Shown one piece after another: positions 44,057 to 52,933 of a DNA stretch of 64,000 nt; the stretch's first letter is position 1, and each line of letters starts with the position of its first letter. Both the position numbers and the translations under genes were made by a program. Source of the DNA: Sporosarcina luteola. GTDB lineage: Bacteria > Bacillota > Bacilli > Bacillales_A > Planococcaceae. The stretch is taken from NCBI GenBank assembly GCA_014204635.1, contig JACHLS010000018.1, positions 1-64,000 of the forward strand, given 5' to 3'. Below the pieces are notes generated by a model. It saw only the letters and a list, made by a program, of their open reading frames with translations. It had not been told where the DNA came from and made no database searches.

Positions 44057-44599
44057 TTGAAAGACAGTACTAAAAAGGAAGTCTATTCATGGATAAAAAC
44101 AATTGTCGTTGCTGCATTGATTGCTTTAATATGTCGTCATTTTCTGTTTACACCGGTGACCGTTTACGGCAAATCGATGGAACCTACATTCCAAGAGAAT
44201 AATAGGGTCGTTGTAAGTAAAACAAGCGAAATAGGGAGATTTGATATTATTGTTTTCAAAGCGCCAGATCGGGATGAGCAATATATTAAAAGAGTAATCG
44301 GAATGCCAGGGGATCGAGTGGAAATGCAAGATGATGTCCTATATGTTAATGGGAATCCATATGAGGAATCGTATATAAAAGGAAAAGATGAGGCTGGAGT
44401 TAACAGGATCACGGGTAATTTTACATTGGATGAACTGACAGGAACTACAATTGTTCCAGAGGGTTATTTCTTTGTGCTGGGAGATAATCGATTGAAAAGT
44501 AAAGATAGCAGAGATTTTGGCTTTATTTCAGCTGATGCGGTTGTTGGCAAGGTAAAGTTTCGATTCTTTCCATTTGAAAAAATGGGGATGCCTAAATAA
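44057..44599 (+). CDS. Type I signal peptidase, SipS-like
   Basis: A 180-residue signal peptidase with one N-terminal membrane anchor (about 13-33). The catalytic Ser is in GKSMEPTF near 41 and Lys in YIKRVIGMPGD near 79-89; both are present. TTG 44057 is preceded by AAAAGGGGG at 44041-44049. An extra signal peptidase gene in an accessory region, next to lipoproteins and an MFS exporter, is a notable context. Confidence 0.9.
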   Translation: MKDSTKKEVYSWIKTIVVAALIALICRHFLFTPVTVYGKSMEPTFQENNRVVVSKTSEIGRFDIIVFKAPDRDEQYIKRVIGMPGDRVEMQDDVLYVNGNPYEESYIKGKDEAGVNRITGNFTLDELTGTTIVPEGYFFVLGDNRLKSKDSRDFGFISADAVVGKVKFRFFPFEKMGMPK

Positions 44600-44781
44600 A
44601 TTGTGCACCGTCCTATTTTTTAAAAGTGTATTGCAATAAATGGAATAAAGGGTTCTGTTAACTACTATTTCGTTAGCAACTCTCCATATGACGGGAGGAT
44701 TTGCTTTGAACAGATTCGATTGATTACATAAATTTTAATTAAAGGGTAGGTGATACATACCATTTTATTGAGGTGTTCAAT

Positions 44782-46041
44782 TTGAATAATTTGCTGATTA
44801 ACGCTGATTTTAAAAAATTATGGTTTCATAATTTATCAAAAATTCTAAGTGAACGTTTTCGAGAGCTGCTGATCCCTATTATCGTACTGGGGCTTTCTGG
44901 ATCGCCACTTATGACATCTTTTGTCTTGATGGCTCAGAGAATTGGTTCCATAGTATTCTCCATCCCAATCGGTACTTGGATAGAGAAAAAGAACCCAGTC
45001 TTGGTTTCTTCCATCTGTAATTGTATATATGCCATATTATTATTTTTGTTGGCGTATTTATTAACAATCGACGTATCTAGCCTTTTTGTTATAGGTTCCA
45101 TATTATTTCTGATGGGCTTACTAGCATTGATTTCCAACCTTACTCTTTCCGCAATGGTTCCCAAAATTGTTGGACGGCAGCGTCTATTAAGTGCGAATAA
45201 TTTATTTGAAGCTGCTGATGCAATCGTAACCTTTATTGGCCCCGCCTTAGGTGGAATCATACTTGCTAAATATGGTGCAAGCAGTACTTTAATTATGTGT
45301 GCTATTTTAGTACTGATTTCTTCGTTATGTATTTCCCTTGTAAAATATCGTACGATACGTACGGAAACGATTGGACGCCCCAAGAAGGGAAACGAAAAAC
45401 TGAAGAAATTCTTACAGGAATCCTGTGAAGGAGTAAGATACCTGTACGCGAATGATTCTCAAATAGCATCGACGATCTCCGCTTTGGCTCTGGGGTTTTC
45501 GACCACGTTTATTGTCCTAACTGTTATTATTCATTCAGAATCCACACTCCGCTTTTCCGAGGAGTTTATTGGAATTCTGTTGTCCTGTGCCGGAATAGGA
45601 AATATGATTGGCGTCCTGATCATGAAAAGATTTCAAAAGACCAATTGGCTACATTTCCTTAGCACATTGATGATTGTTTCGTCATTAGGTATTTTATTGC
45701 TGATGTCCCATTCATTTATCGTTATGTGTGTAGGGATGCTCATCTTTGATGGTGCATTATCAATGGCCTTTGTTGTTCAGATTACTGTGCAACAGGGAAT
45801 TACCCCAGACCATCTGATTGCCCGAGTTCGAAGTGCCATATATGTCCTTGGCGGGATTGTAACCATGCTGGCAACCCTATTATCTGGTTTGATCTCTGAA
45901 TGGAACTCTACGGCCGCACTCATTTTCGGGGTATTTATATTATTGGCGAGCGGTTTATTTATTGTTAAATATAAAAGACAAGGTGTGGCGATGGATAGAA
46001 TAAGTCCGATTTATGCTTCGTCCCAGAGTCCCCATAAATGA
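44782..46041 (+). CDS. Major facilitator superfamily exporter
   Basis: A 419-residue membrane protein with about 12 predicted segments. It belongs to the MFS_3 (EntS-like) type, in which siderophore and macrolide exporters are found. A motif A-like loop, PIGTWIEKKNP, follows the second segment. TTG 44782 is preferred for its distance from GAGGTG (44770-44775). The drug or siderophore link is inferred from the family only. Confidence 0.82.
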   Translation: MNNLLINADFKKLWFHNLSKILSERFRELLIPIIVLGLSGSPLMTSFVLMAQRIGSIVFSIPIGTWIEKKNPVLVSSICNCIYAILLFLLAYLLTIDVSSLFVIGSILFLMGLLALISNLTLSAMVPKIVGRQRLLSANNLFEAADAIVTFIGPALGGIILAKYGASSTLIMCAILVLISSLCISLVKYRTIRTETIGRPKKGNEKLKKFLQESCEGVRYLYANDSQIASTISALALGFSTTFIVLTVIIHSESTLRFSEEFIGILLSCAGIGNMIGVLIMKRFQKTNWLHFLSTLMIVSSLGILLLMSHSFIVMCVGMLIFDGALSMAFVVQITVQQGITPDHLIARVRSAIYVLGGIVTMLATLLSGLISEWNSTAALIFGVFILLASGLFIVKYKRQGVAMDRISPIYASSQSPHK

Positions 46042-46089
46042 TTGATTAACTGAAACCATAGGTTGCTTTGCTTAATAAGCTTCATGATT

Positions 46090-46144
46090 AAAAGACCTTA
46101 CATACATACCATTTTATATGTGGTCGGTATGTTGAAGGTCTTTT
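46090..46144. terminator. Bidirectional terminator
   Basis: AAAAGACCTT (46090-46099) and AAGGTCTTTT (46135-46144), with additional ACATACC/GGTATGT pairing inside. Both strands end in T after the stem, suiting the convergent genes. Confidence 0.8.
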
Positions 46145-46270
46145 AATATATATAAATATATTGCGATTCCAGCCATGATTTAAATGCTGCTACAGGTGAA
46201 ACAGCTATTTATTTGTATTAAATTTTGCTATAGCAGTCCTTTTTTCCACTATCCATTTTAATTAGCTCGT

Positions 46271-47041
46271 CTATTCAAACAACTTTTCGGAATACCTTTT
46301 TTCAAGTTCCTCAAAGAACTTCATTTTATCCGGAAATAACTGGTTCAACGAATGGGCACTGTTTCCATCTTTCTTTGTAGAATAGTTAGAGAATGTATTT
46401 TTTATTTTATCAATCTGCTGGACTTCGTTCAACAATTCATTTTCGTTAGCTGATAAGGAAATCGACTGTTTAGGTTCAAATAAAAAATCATATGGATCTG
46501 TCCCATCAATATTAAACTTCGCTAAGTTCCATGCTTCGTTATAATATAATTCTTGATCCTCACTTTTTGCCATAACAAGTATATATTCGCTTCCCTTTTT
46601 TAAAGGTGTATAGTTATCATAAATGAGAATATATTCACGATCTTTATCTTTTTGCAGTGCATAGTATTCTCGATAGCTGATCTGATCCCCCTTCGAAAGT
46701 TTCGAATCACTACGTTGTTCTAAAATATCTATAATCTCAATTGTTGTGTCTGTATAGAATGATGCCACATGGCCAGTTTCATCGTATTGAACATTTGCTT
46801 TCCTATCAACTAATGATTGATTCGTTTTTGCTTTGACTATTGCAACACTATTTTTTTGAATTTCCTCGAAATTTTGTGGTGCGAGAAAATCAGCAGTTGG
46901 CATCACTAATTCATACTCGTACCATTCTTTCTTATCCTTGAAATCAACAACGGATTTATTTGTCTGTTCTGGTTTTGCAGTACCGCAAGCAGTCAAGAAT
47001 ACGAAAGTGCTGATTAATACAATCACTTTCATTATTTTCAT
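46271..47041 (-). CDS. Lipoprotein of unknown function
   Basis: A 256-residue lipoprotein with a signal peptide ending in LTAC (about 16-19). The mature protein shows DTTIEIIDILEQ, KGDQISYREYYA and EYILVMAKS, a pattern repeated in the smaller protein at 50821-51372. ATG 47041 fits the AAAAGGGG ribosome site better than the TTG three codons upstream. The family is unknown to me. Confidence 0.65.
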   Translation of the reverse strand: MKIMKVIVLISTFVFLTACGTAKPEQTNKSVVDFKDKKEWYEYELVMPTADFLAPQNFEEIQKNSVAIVKAKTNQSLVDRKANVQYDETGHVASFYTDTTIEIIDILEQRSDSKLSKGDQISYREYYALQKDKDREYILIYDNYTPLKKGSEYILVMAKSEDQELYYNEAWNLAKFNIDGTDPYDFLFEPKQSISLSANENELLNEVQQIDKIKNTFSNYSTKKDGNSAHSLNQLFPDKMKFFEELEKRYSEKLFE

Positions 47042-47377
47042 AGCAATCAACCCCTTTTGTTTTATGTTGAATTTTTAATTTCCCCATTTTCTACGCAACT
47101 CCAACTATCATGGTACGCACTCTCTGTTTTAATGAATCTTGAAATTCACTCAATATTTATAAGATACCCTCACTGTTTTTATTATAACTAACATAGCGTT
47201 TAGTAAAGGAGTATCATATAGAACTTGACTAGTAATAAAAAGAAGATTGATTCCATCCCTATTGGACTTCAATTAGAGTGGTCTGTTTTATGTGCATGGC
47301 TGCATAGCTGGTTTTCCTAAAACGCATGCATTAATAATGTTATACTAATGACATTACACAACGAAAGAGGCTCAACT
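47042..47377. other. Intergenic region between the lipoprotein and yabM
   Basis: 336 bases with two divergent starts. It holds the yabM extended -10 at its right end and a possible minus-strand TATAAT at 47186-47181. I see no gene. Confidence 0.5.
47338..47346 (+). promoter_or_regulatory. Extended -10 promoter of yabM
   Basis: TGTTATACT (47338-47346) is an extended -10 (TGN-TATACT). No good -35 is visible, as allowed for this class. The transcript would start about 25 bases before the yabM codon. Confidence 0.45.
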
Positions 47378-48970
47378 ATGGCTAGTACGGATTGGAATAT
47401 GAAGACATTCACGAAGGGTGCATCGATTCTTGCAATTTCAGCGATTATCGTCAAATTGCTTTCTGCGGTGTACCGGGTTCCATTCCAGAATCTTGTAGGA
47501 GATACGGGCTTTTATATTTATCAGCAGGTCTACCCATTCATCGGAATTTTCATTATATGGACATCCTACGGTTTTGCGGTGGCCGTTTCAAAATTGCTTG
47601 CAGAAGATAGGGAGCCTGAGGAATCGAAGGCAATCAAGCGAATCGCTTTCCTCTATTTGACTTGCTTATCGGTCGCTGTTTTCTTCATTCTTATGGCGGG
47701 AGCGCCGTTTTTTGCAAATGCGATGGGGGATCCAAAACTGGTTTCATTACTACGGGCAGGTGCGTACATTGTCCTGCTCATGCCAATTCTGGCCACTTTA
47801 AAAGGCACTTTTCAATCATCAGGGCGAATGACGCCGGTGGCTATGTCCAATGTCGGGGAACAGACCATCCGCGTAACCGTTATTTTAATTGGCACATGGC
47901 TTGCGGTCCGTGCAGGGGCTTCTTTGTACAAGGCAGGAGAGATCGCGATGTGGGGGGCGGTTATCGGGCAGGCGGCAGGTGTCTTCATTTTGGCATTCTA
48001 TTACCGGAGTGCCTTCAAAGGGCCGACTGTTCGGATCGATCGTTTGCGGGTTGTGAAGGAGCTGACGATTGTCAGCTTAAGTGTCAGCGCCAGCTCCCTC
48101 ATTCTCTTGCTGTTTCAGCTTGTCGATTCGTTTACAATCTTTAATCTGCTTGTTTCCAAAGGGACTCTAGTAGAGCGTGCCATGGAAATGAAAGGCGTTT
48201 ACGACCGGGGCCAACCGCTTGTGCAAATGGGAATGCTGATTGCTTCCACACTTGCGCTTGCTATCGTTCCGCTCATTGCGCATCACGCGTCAAAACAGGA
48301 TGGACGAGGAGCGGTTCCCTTCATCCAGCTGACGTTTCGCACGGCATTTCTATTCGGAACCGCAGCTACAGTCGGACTGGGCCTCGTACTGCCGTTTATG
48401 AATGAAATGCTGTTCGAAACACGCGACGGCTCTGTCGCCTTGATTGTTTTCGTTATGCAAGTGTTCTGGCTTTCCCTCATCCTGCCGTTGACGGCTATTT
48501 TACAAGGGGCGGGGAAAGTGAAAATCCCGACACTGCTCCTGCTGGGCGGCCTCGTTGTCAAAGCGATTGCGAATCAATGGCTCATCCCTCTATGGGGCAT
48601 AACGGGAGCAGCGATAGCGGGAAATATCGGATTTGGAGCAATCTCGATCGCCCTGCTTCTTTACTTTAAACGGGTATGGCCGGTGCGGCTTGCGCCTTTC
48701 CGCTTTTATGGCTGGACCTTTGCTGCAACGATTTTGATGGTCGTTCTTGTCGCAGCCTGGTCGCTCGTTGCAGATGCCTTCTTATTTGACGATTTGCCTT
48801 CACGCATCGGGGCAACACTGACAGCGTTGACTTCTGTTATGATGGGAGCAGCTGTTTTCCTGCTCATCGTCATGAAGTCCAGAATCATGGCGGAAAAAGA
48901 GTGGTATTTATTGCCGTTTGGAAGACGATTGGCGAGAATTCAATTACAACTTACGCGAAATAGAAGGTGA
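47378..48970 (+). CDS. yabM: MurJ-like polysaccharide flippase family protein (YabM)
   Basis: A 530-residue integral membrane protein with about 14 segments of the MVF/MATE-like PST family. B. subtilis YabM is related to SpoVB and YtgP, which act on lipid II or related lipid-linked cell-wall precursors. ATG 47378 is preceded by GAAAGAGG; a longer frame begins 30 bases earlier. The 3' end precedes yabN by only four bases. Confidence 0.88.
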   Translation: MASTDWNMKTFTKGASILAISAIIVKLLSAVYRVPFQNLVGDTGFYIYQQVYPFIGIFIIWTSYGFAVAVSKLLAEDREPEESKAIKRIAFLYLTCLSVAVFFILMAGAPFFANAMGDPKLVSLLRAGAYIVLLMPILATLKGTFQSSGRMTPVAMSNVGEQTIRVTVILIGTWLAVRAGASLYKAGEIAMWGAVIGQAAGVFILAFYYRSAFKGPTVRIDRLRVVKELTIVSLSVSASSLILLLFQLVDSFTIFNLLVSKGTLVERAMEMKGVYDRGQPLVQMGMLIASTLALAIVPLIAHHASKQDGRGAVPFIQLTFRTAFLFGTAATVGLGLVLPFMNEMLFETRDGSVALIVFVMQVFWLSLILPLTAILQGAGKVKIPTLLLLGGLVVKAIANQWLIPLWGITGAAIAGNIGFGAISIALLLYFKRVWPVRLAPFRFYGWTFAATILMVVLVAAWSLVADAFLFDDLPSRIGATLTALTSVMMGAAVFLLIVMKSRIMAEKEWYLLPFGRRLARIQLQLTRNRR

Positions 48971-48974
48971 GAAT

Positions 48975-50438
48975 ATGCAAACGATTACGATTATCGGACT
49001 TGGCGCAGGCGATTTGGAACAGCTTTCGCTCGGCGTATACCGGAAAATAAAATCACTTGGGACCATGTTTGCACGTACCGACATGCACCCGGTCGTACAG
49101 GAATTGAGAGAAGAAGGCGTCTCAATTGAAAGCTTTGATTTCATTTACGAGAAACATGATTCATTTGAACAAGTGTATGAAGAAATTACGGAGCGGCTGC
49201 TGGAAATGGCGGCTGCTGGGCCGGTTGCGTATGCTGTCCCAGGTCACCCGCTTGTTGCGGAGAAAACTGTGCAGTTGTTGATTGAAAAGGAACGGGAAGG
49301 ACTTGCGAACTTGCAAATCGTTGGCGGAAGCAGCTTTCTTGATCCAATTTTCTCCGCTTTGCGGATTGACCCGATTGACGGGTTTCAGCTGCTTGACGGA
49401 ACCGACATGGCACGGGATGATGTGAATATGAAGCAGCATGTGCTCATTGGGCAAGTGTATGACGCATTTATTGCGTCGGAAGTGAAGCTGTCCCTTATGG
49501 AGAAATATGCGTATGACCATCCGGTGACCATCGTGACAGCTGCCGGTTCTAAAGAAGAAAGAGTACGTACCGTGCCGCTCTTTGAATTGGATCGAGAAAC
49601 GGAAATCGATAACCTGACCACTGTGTACGTTCCGCCTGTCACGGAGAGGGAAGGACGATTGAAGGAATGGTCGGCATTCCGGGAGATTATCGCCGCGCTT
49701 CGCGCGCCTGACGGCTGTCCGTGGGATCGGGAACAGACGCATGAGTCGCTTAAGCGGTATTTAATCGAAGAAGCGCATGAGCTCATTCAAGCGATTGATG
49801 AGCAAGACGACGAAGGCATCATCGAAGAGCTGGGGGATGTATTGCTGCAAGTCTTTCTCCATGCCCAAATTGGCGAGGATGATGGATACTTTGCGTTGGA
49901 AGACGTCCTGCAGTCCGTAGGCGAGAAGATGATTCGCCGTCATCCGCATGTATTCGGCGAAATCAATAATGTGAAGAACTCGGATGAAGTGCTTGCCAAT
50001 TGGCAGGACATCAAGCAAGCGGAGAAACCAGAGAAGGCGTCGCAATTGGACGGACAGGACCGTTTCTCTTCTTCGCTGCTCACCTCGTTTAATTACCAAA
50101 AAGCAGCGGCGAAGGTCGGGTTCGACTGGCCGAATATCGAAGGCGCGTTCGAGAAATTTGCCGAAGAGTGGGAAGAGTTCCAAGTCGAGGTGCGCGGGGG
50201 CTCGAAAGAAGCACAGCTCGATGAACTTGGTGATGTGTTGTTCACCATTGTAAATGTGGCGCGGTTTTTGAAGCTATCGCCAGAGGAAGCGATGGTGCAC
50301 GCCAATCAGAAATTCAAACAGCGGTTTTCATTCGTCGAGGCAAGTGTAAAAGAGGGGCGCGGTTCATTTGAAGAATACACGCTCGATGAACTAGAAGCAT
50401 TCTGGCAACAGGCCAAGGGAAAGGGAGATGGACAATGA
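48975..50438 (+). CDS. yabN: YabN: methylase-like and MazG pyrophosphohydrolase fusion
   Basis: A 487-residue two-domain protein. The N-terminal tetrapyrrole-methylase-like domain (about 1-225) has IIGLGAGDLEQLSLG; the C-terminal MazG NTP pyrophosphohydrolase (about 240-487) has EEAHELIQAIDEQD and the duplicated GDVLFTIVNVARF. It hydrolyses noncanonical NTPs. ATG 48975 is chosen because AAGGTGAGA is just upstream. The stop overlaps rqcP by four bases. Confidence 0.93.
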   Translation: MQTITIIGLGAGDLEQLSLGVYRKIKSLGTMFARTDMHPVVQELREEGVSIESFDFIYEKHDSFEQVYEEITERLLEMAAAGPVAYAVPGHPLVAEKTVQLLIEKEREGLANLQIVGGSSFLDPIFSALRIDPIDGFQLLDGTDMARDDVNMKQHVLIGQVYDAFIASEVKLSLMEKYAYDHPVTIVTAAGSKEERVRTVPLFELDRETEIDNLTTVYVPPVTEREGRLKEWSAFREIIAALRAPDGCPWDREQTHESLKRYLIEEAHELIQAIDEQDDEGIIEELGDVLLQVFLHAQIGEDDGYFALEDVLQSVGEKMIRRHPHVFGEINNVKNSDEVLANWQDIKQAEKPEKASQLDGQDRFSSSLLTSFNYQKAAAKVGFDWPNIEGAFEKFAEEWEEFQVEVRGGSKEAQLDELGDVLFTIVNVARFLKLSPEEAMVHANQKFKQRFSFVEASVKEGRGSFEEYTLDELEAFWQQAKGKGDGQ

Positions 50439-50725
50439 GACTAGATAAATTTTTGAAAGTATCACGATTGATCAAACGGCGGACATTGGCAAAACAGGTG
50501 GCCGACCAAGGACGGATTACAATTAACGGCAAGGTAGCAAAGGCATCTTCGGTTGTGAAGGAAGGGGACGAGCTCGCCATCCGTTTCGGCCAGAAGGTCG
50601 TTACGGCGAAAATCGACCAATTGAAGGAATCGACGAAAAAGGAAGACGCAGCTTCCATGTATACGATTTTGAAGGAAGAGAAGCTTGCGAAAGTCGAACC
50701 GGAATTTATTGATGATGAAGATTGA
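50435..50725 (+). CDS. rqcP: RqcP, S4-domain ribosome quality control protein (YabO)
   Basis: A 96-residue protein with an N-terminal S4 RNA-binding domain (MRLDKFLKVSRLIKRRTLAK). RqcP helps RqcH add alanine tails to nascent chains on split 50S subunits. The C-terminal tail is about ten residues longer than usual and acidic. Overlap with yabN indicates coupling. Confidence 0.94.
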   Translation: MRLDKFLKVSRLIKRRTLAKQVADQGRITINGKVAKASSVVKEGDELAIRFGQKVVTAKIDQLKESTKKEDAASMYTILKEEKLAKVEPEFIDDED

Positions 50726-50747
50726 GTCAGGTCCGGTTTAGTTGAAA

Positions 50748-50779
50748 AGAGCGACGCAGTTTTAACGCTGCGTCGCTCT
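50748..50779. terminator. Strong hairpin between rqcP and a convergent gene
   Basis: AGAGCGACGCAG (50748-50759) with CTGCGTCGCTCT (50768-50779): a perfect 12-base stem. A T run follows on the minus strand, and a weaker one on the plus strand. Confidence 0.82.
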
Positions 50780-50820
50780 CCGTGTTTTACAACGACTTCA
50801 CAGTTCGGTTGTAAGGCAGA

Positions 50821-51372
50821 TTATTTCATATTTGTGAGATCAGATTGATGAATTATATTTAAATTAGTGCCTTTAATTACGTTCAAAAAATCACCGTTTC
50901 GATCTTCTTTATAGATATGGTTAGGCGAAACCAGTGTGAATTGACTCCGATCTACCGGGTTGTGATTCAAGAACAATAGATATTTCCCTGTTTTGAGCAA
51001 TTCCGACTCATCTAACAAGGCATACTTTGTATTTCCCATTTTGAAAAGCAAAGCGTGGCTAACAGACATTTCGTCACCGATTTTAAATTCCTCATTCAAT
51101 CTATTGTGTACCACGTCGGACACTTTCACTTGATAAAGATGTTCAGTAACTACTTTATCTGAAAGTTGTCTTTGGTATTCAGCAGGCTCTTCAAAAATCT
51201 CTCCTGTTATGACGAATTGGGAGGACTCAATCATCTCTTCGATATTGTCAAACATAAATGCTAAAGCTATATTGTTGGATTGTTTTTCTTTATTTGAGTT
51301 GTATATTTTATAACCAATCAAGCCGATTACCAAAGTGAATGAAAGAAATAGAAGTGATACTGGTTTTTTCAT
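50821..51372 (-). CDS. Membrane-anchored protein of unknown function
   Basis: A 183-residue protein with a single N-terminal hydrophobic segment (about 5-24) and no lipobox. The soluble part, EHLYQVKVSDVVHNR, GDEMSVSHALLFKMG and TGKYLLFLNHNPVD, resembles the organisation of the lipoprotein at 46271-47041. The gene interrupts the conserved rqcP-yabP order. I cannot name the family. Confidence 0.65.
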   Translation of the reverse strand: MKKPVSLLFLSFTLVIGLIGYKIYNSNKEKQSNNIALAFMFDNIEEMIESSQFVITGEIFEEPAEYQRQLSDKVVTEHLYQVKVSDVVHNRLNEEFKIGDEMSVSHALLFKMGNTKYALLDESELLKTGKYLLFLNHNPVDRSQFTLVSPNHIYKEDRNGDFLNVIKGTNLNIIHQSDLTNMK

Positions 51373-51510
51373 ATTAGTAAGCCTCCTGTAATTTCCTTAC
51401 TAAATATAATTTACCATTCATTTCGGTATTTTGCGGAAAAATAAAAATTTCTTTGCTCGCTACACGTTCGCTTGAGTTCGCAAAAGCCGCTCTTCGTTAC
51501 GGCTTTCCCT

Positions 51511-51540
51511 GTCATGTTTTTTAATTTCCCCGCATAAGAT
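51511..51540 (+). promoter_or_regulatory. Sigma-E promoter of yabPQ
   Basis: GTCATGTT (51511-51518) and CATAAGAT (51533-51540) are 14 bases apart and match the sigma-E pattern (TCATATT, CATANNNT). The start codon is 33 bases downstream. This fits mother-cell expression of yabP and yabQ. Confidence 0.6.
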
Positions 51541-51572
51541 GACAGTGAACGTACAAGCAAAGGAGGAGTACT

Positions 51573-51869
51573 ATGCAAATTCAAACAGACAGTCCGACGT
51601 ATGCCATCCCTTCCGGCGATCATGTGGTTACGATGCGCAACAGGAAGCGGATGGACATTACTTCCGTGAAAACAATCGATCGGTTTGACCAAGAAGAGTT
51701 TATCGTACGGACATCCCAAGGCATGCTGCAAATACGGGGGGAGGAGCTGCGCATCGTTCATCTCGACGTGGATAAAGGGCTGCTCACATTGGAAGGAACC
51801 ATTGGCACTCTCCAATACGATGAAGAAGAATCAGGGTCTCGAAATTTCCTCCATAAATTGTTTGGATGA
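51573..51869 (+). CDS. yabP: Spore-associated protein YabP
   Basis: A 98-residue protein of the YabP/YqfC family. The conserved pattern, NRKRMDITSVKTIDRFDQEEF and TSQGMLQIRGEELRI, makes a small beta-rich domain. YabP is required for spore cortex formation, with yabQ downstream. GGAGGAG at 51562-51568 sets the start. Confidence 0.92.
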   Translation: MQIQTDSPTYAIPSGDHVVTMRNRKRMDITSVKTIDRFDQEEFIVRTSQGMLQIRGEELRIVHLDVDKGLLTLEGTIGTLQYDEEESGSRNFLHKLFG

Positions 51870-52333
51870 GCCTCTCTGTCCAGTTTCTTAGTTTGCTCGC
51901 CATGATTGGGACAGGCATTGGAGCCGGAGCCGTTATGGATATGGTCGGAACCGGCATTTCCCAAACAGGAAAAACAGCTTGGATCCGCAGATATGCCGCC
52001 TGGTTGGAATTCATTTGTTGGATATTGATCGGTTGTGGTGCGTTTTATGTCCTCTTCCTGGTCCGAGACGGTGCGTGGCGGATGTATGACCCGGTTGCGC
52101 AGGTGAGCGGACTGCTCTTATATGCTGCTATTTTTCATAAGCCATTCCGGTTCTTCGGACGGATGATCATCTTGCTGATCCTGAAGCCGATTTGGTTCAT
52201 TCTACGGCTGATCGCGAAGATCATTCAATTCTTTGTCCGGGTTGTCATTCGAATTTTGACAGTCCTCGCATTACCGTTCACGACTCTCTTCTTTTTCGTC
52301 AAGAAAAGACTCTTCAAAAATAGCGCTGAATAA
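51866..52333 (+). CDS. yabQ: Spore cortex biosynthesis protein YabQ
   Basis: A 155-residue membrane protein with about four hydrophobic segments (about 2-25, 40-60, 75-90, 95-115) and a positively charged C-terminus. It belongs to the YabQ family, localises to the forespore membrane and is needed for cortex. It overlaps yabP by four bases. Confidence 0.93.
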   Translation: MSLSVQFLSLLAMIGTGIGAGAVMDMVGTGISQTGKTAWIRRYAAWLEFICWILIGCGAFYVLFLVRDGAWRMYDPVAQVSGLLLYAAIFHKPFRFFGRMIILLILKPIWFILRLIAKIIQFFVRVVIRILTVLALPFTTLFFFVKKRLFKNSAE

Positions 52334-52389
52334 GCTATAATTGATAGACTATTGAAGAGAACGGAAAGTAATGAGAGGAAGTGCAGGAC

Positions 52390-52806
52390 ATGGAGCAAAG
52401 GAAGAGGAAAGCCGCCGCAACCGTTGCATCGATTGAAACTGAATATGTCCGCTCGTTGCGTAAGAAAGAGGATTGGCGAAATAAGCAGAAGAAGCGGCTG
52501 AAGAGAAAGCTTACCGTCTATGCCATTTTGGCATTGCTTGTGTTTGGCGGATTGACGAACACCTATGTGCAACAGAAACGGACATTGGAAAAGAAGGAGC
52601 ATGAAAAGGCAGAGGTACTTACCAATCTTGATGAAGTACAAGAAGAACAGGAAGCCTTGAAACAAATGCTCGTCAAGCTGGATGATGATGAATATATCGC
52701 CAAACTCGCAAGGAAACATTACTTTTTGTCCGAAAAGAATGAAATCATTTTCTCGGTCCCTGAACATACCAAGAAAAAGGGAAAAAAAGAGTCCGGAAAA
52801 GAGTAG
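52390..52806 (+). CDS. divIC: Cell division protein DivIC (FtsB-like)
   Basis: A 138-residue bitopic protein. A basic cytoplasmic N-terminus (about 1-40), one membrane segment (about 41-57) and a leucine-zipper coiled coil (about 60-90) are visible. It associates with FtsL and DivIB at the septum. ATG 52390 is chosen for its spacing from GAGAGG at 52373-52378. Confidence 0.94.
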   Translation: MEQRKRKAAATVASIETEYVRSLRKKEDWRNKQKKRLKRKLTVYAILALLVFGGLTNTYVQQKRTLEKKEHEKAEVLTNLDEVQEEQEALKQMLVKLDDDEYIAKLARKHYFLSEKNEIIFSVPEHTKKKGKKESGKE

Positions 52807-52827
52807 TCTTATTGACACTCTTTTTTT
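52807..52827 (+). terminator. Weak terminator after divIC, overlapping the next promoter
   Basis: A short AGAGT / ACTCT stem ending in seven T at about 52821-52827. The T run is the yabR promoter spacer. Confidence 0.5.
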
Positions 52828-52839
52828 GTTGGCTATAAT
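52812..52839 (+). promoter_or_regulatory. Consensus sigma-A promoter of yabR
   Basis: TTGACA (52812-52817) and TATAAT (52834-52839) are both perfect hexamers, 16 bases apart. They give a leader of about 90 bases containing the hairpin TCGCCG / CGGCGA (52868-52873, 52892-52897) before AAGGAGGAG at 52915-52923. Confidence 0.8.
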
Positions 52840-52933
52840 GAGAGTAAGGATCTTGCGCAAGCAAGTGTCGCCGATTTGGTAAATAGGCTTCCGGCGAGAG
52901 CCGCTTAAATTTTTAAGGAGGAGCAATTTTTTT

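Noticed and set aside
34366..47377. Genomic island with phage or transposon genes
   Set aside because: No integrase, recombinase, transposase, direct repeat or tRNA-end attachment site could be found.
47662..48144. A 160-codon plus-strand frame inside yabM
   Set aside because: Another frame of the yabM sequence; Cys- and His-rich, not protein-like.
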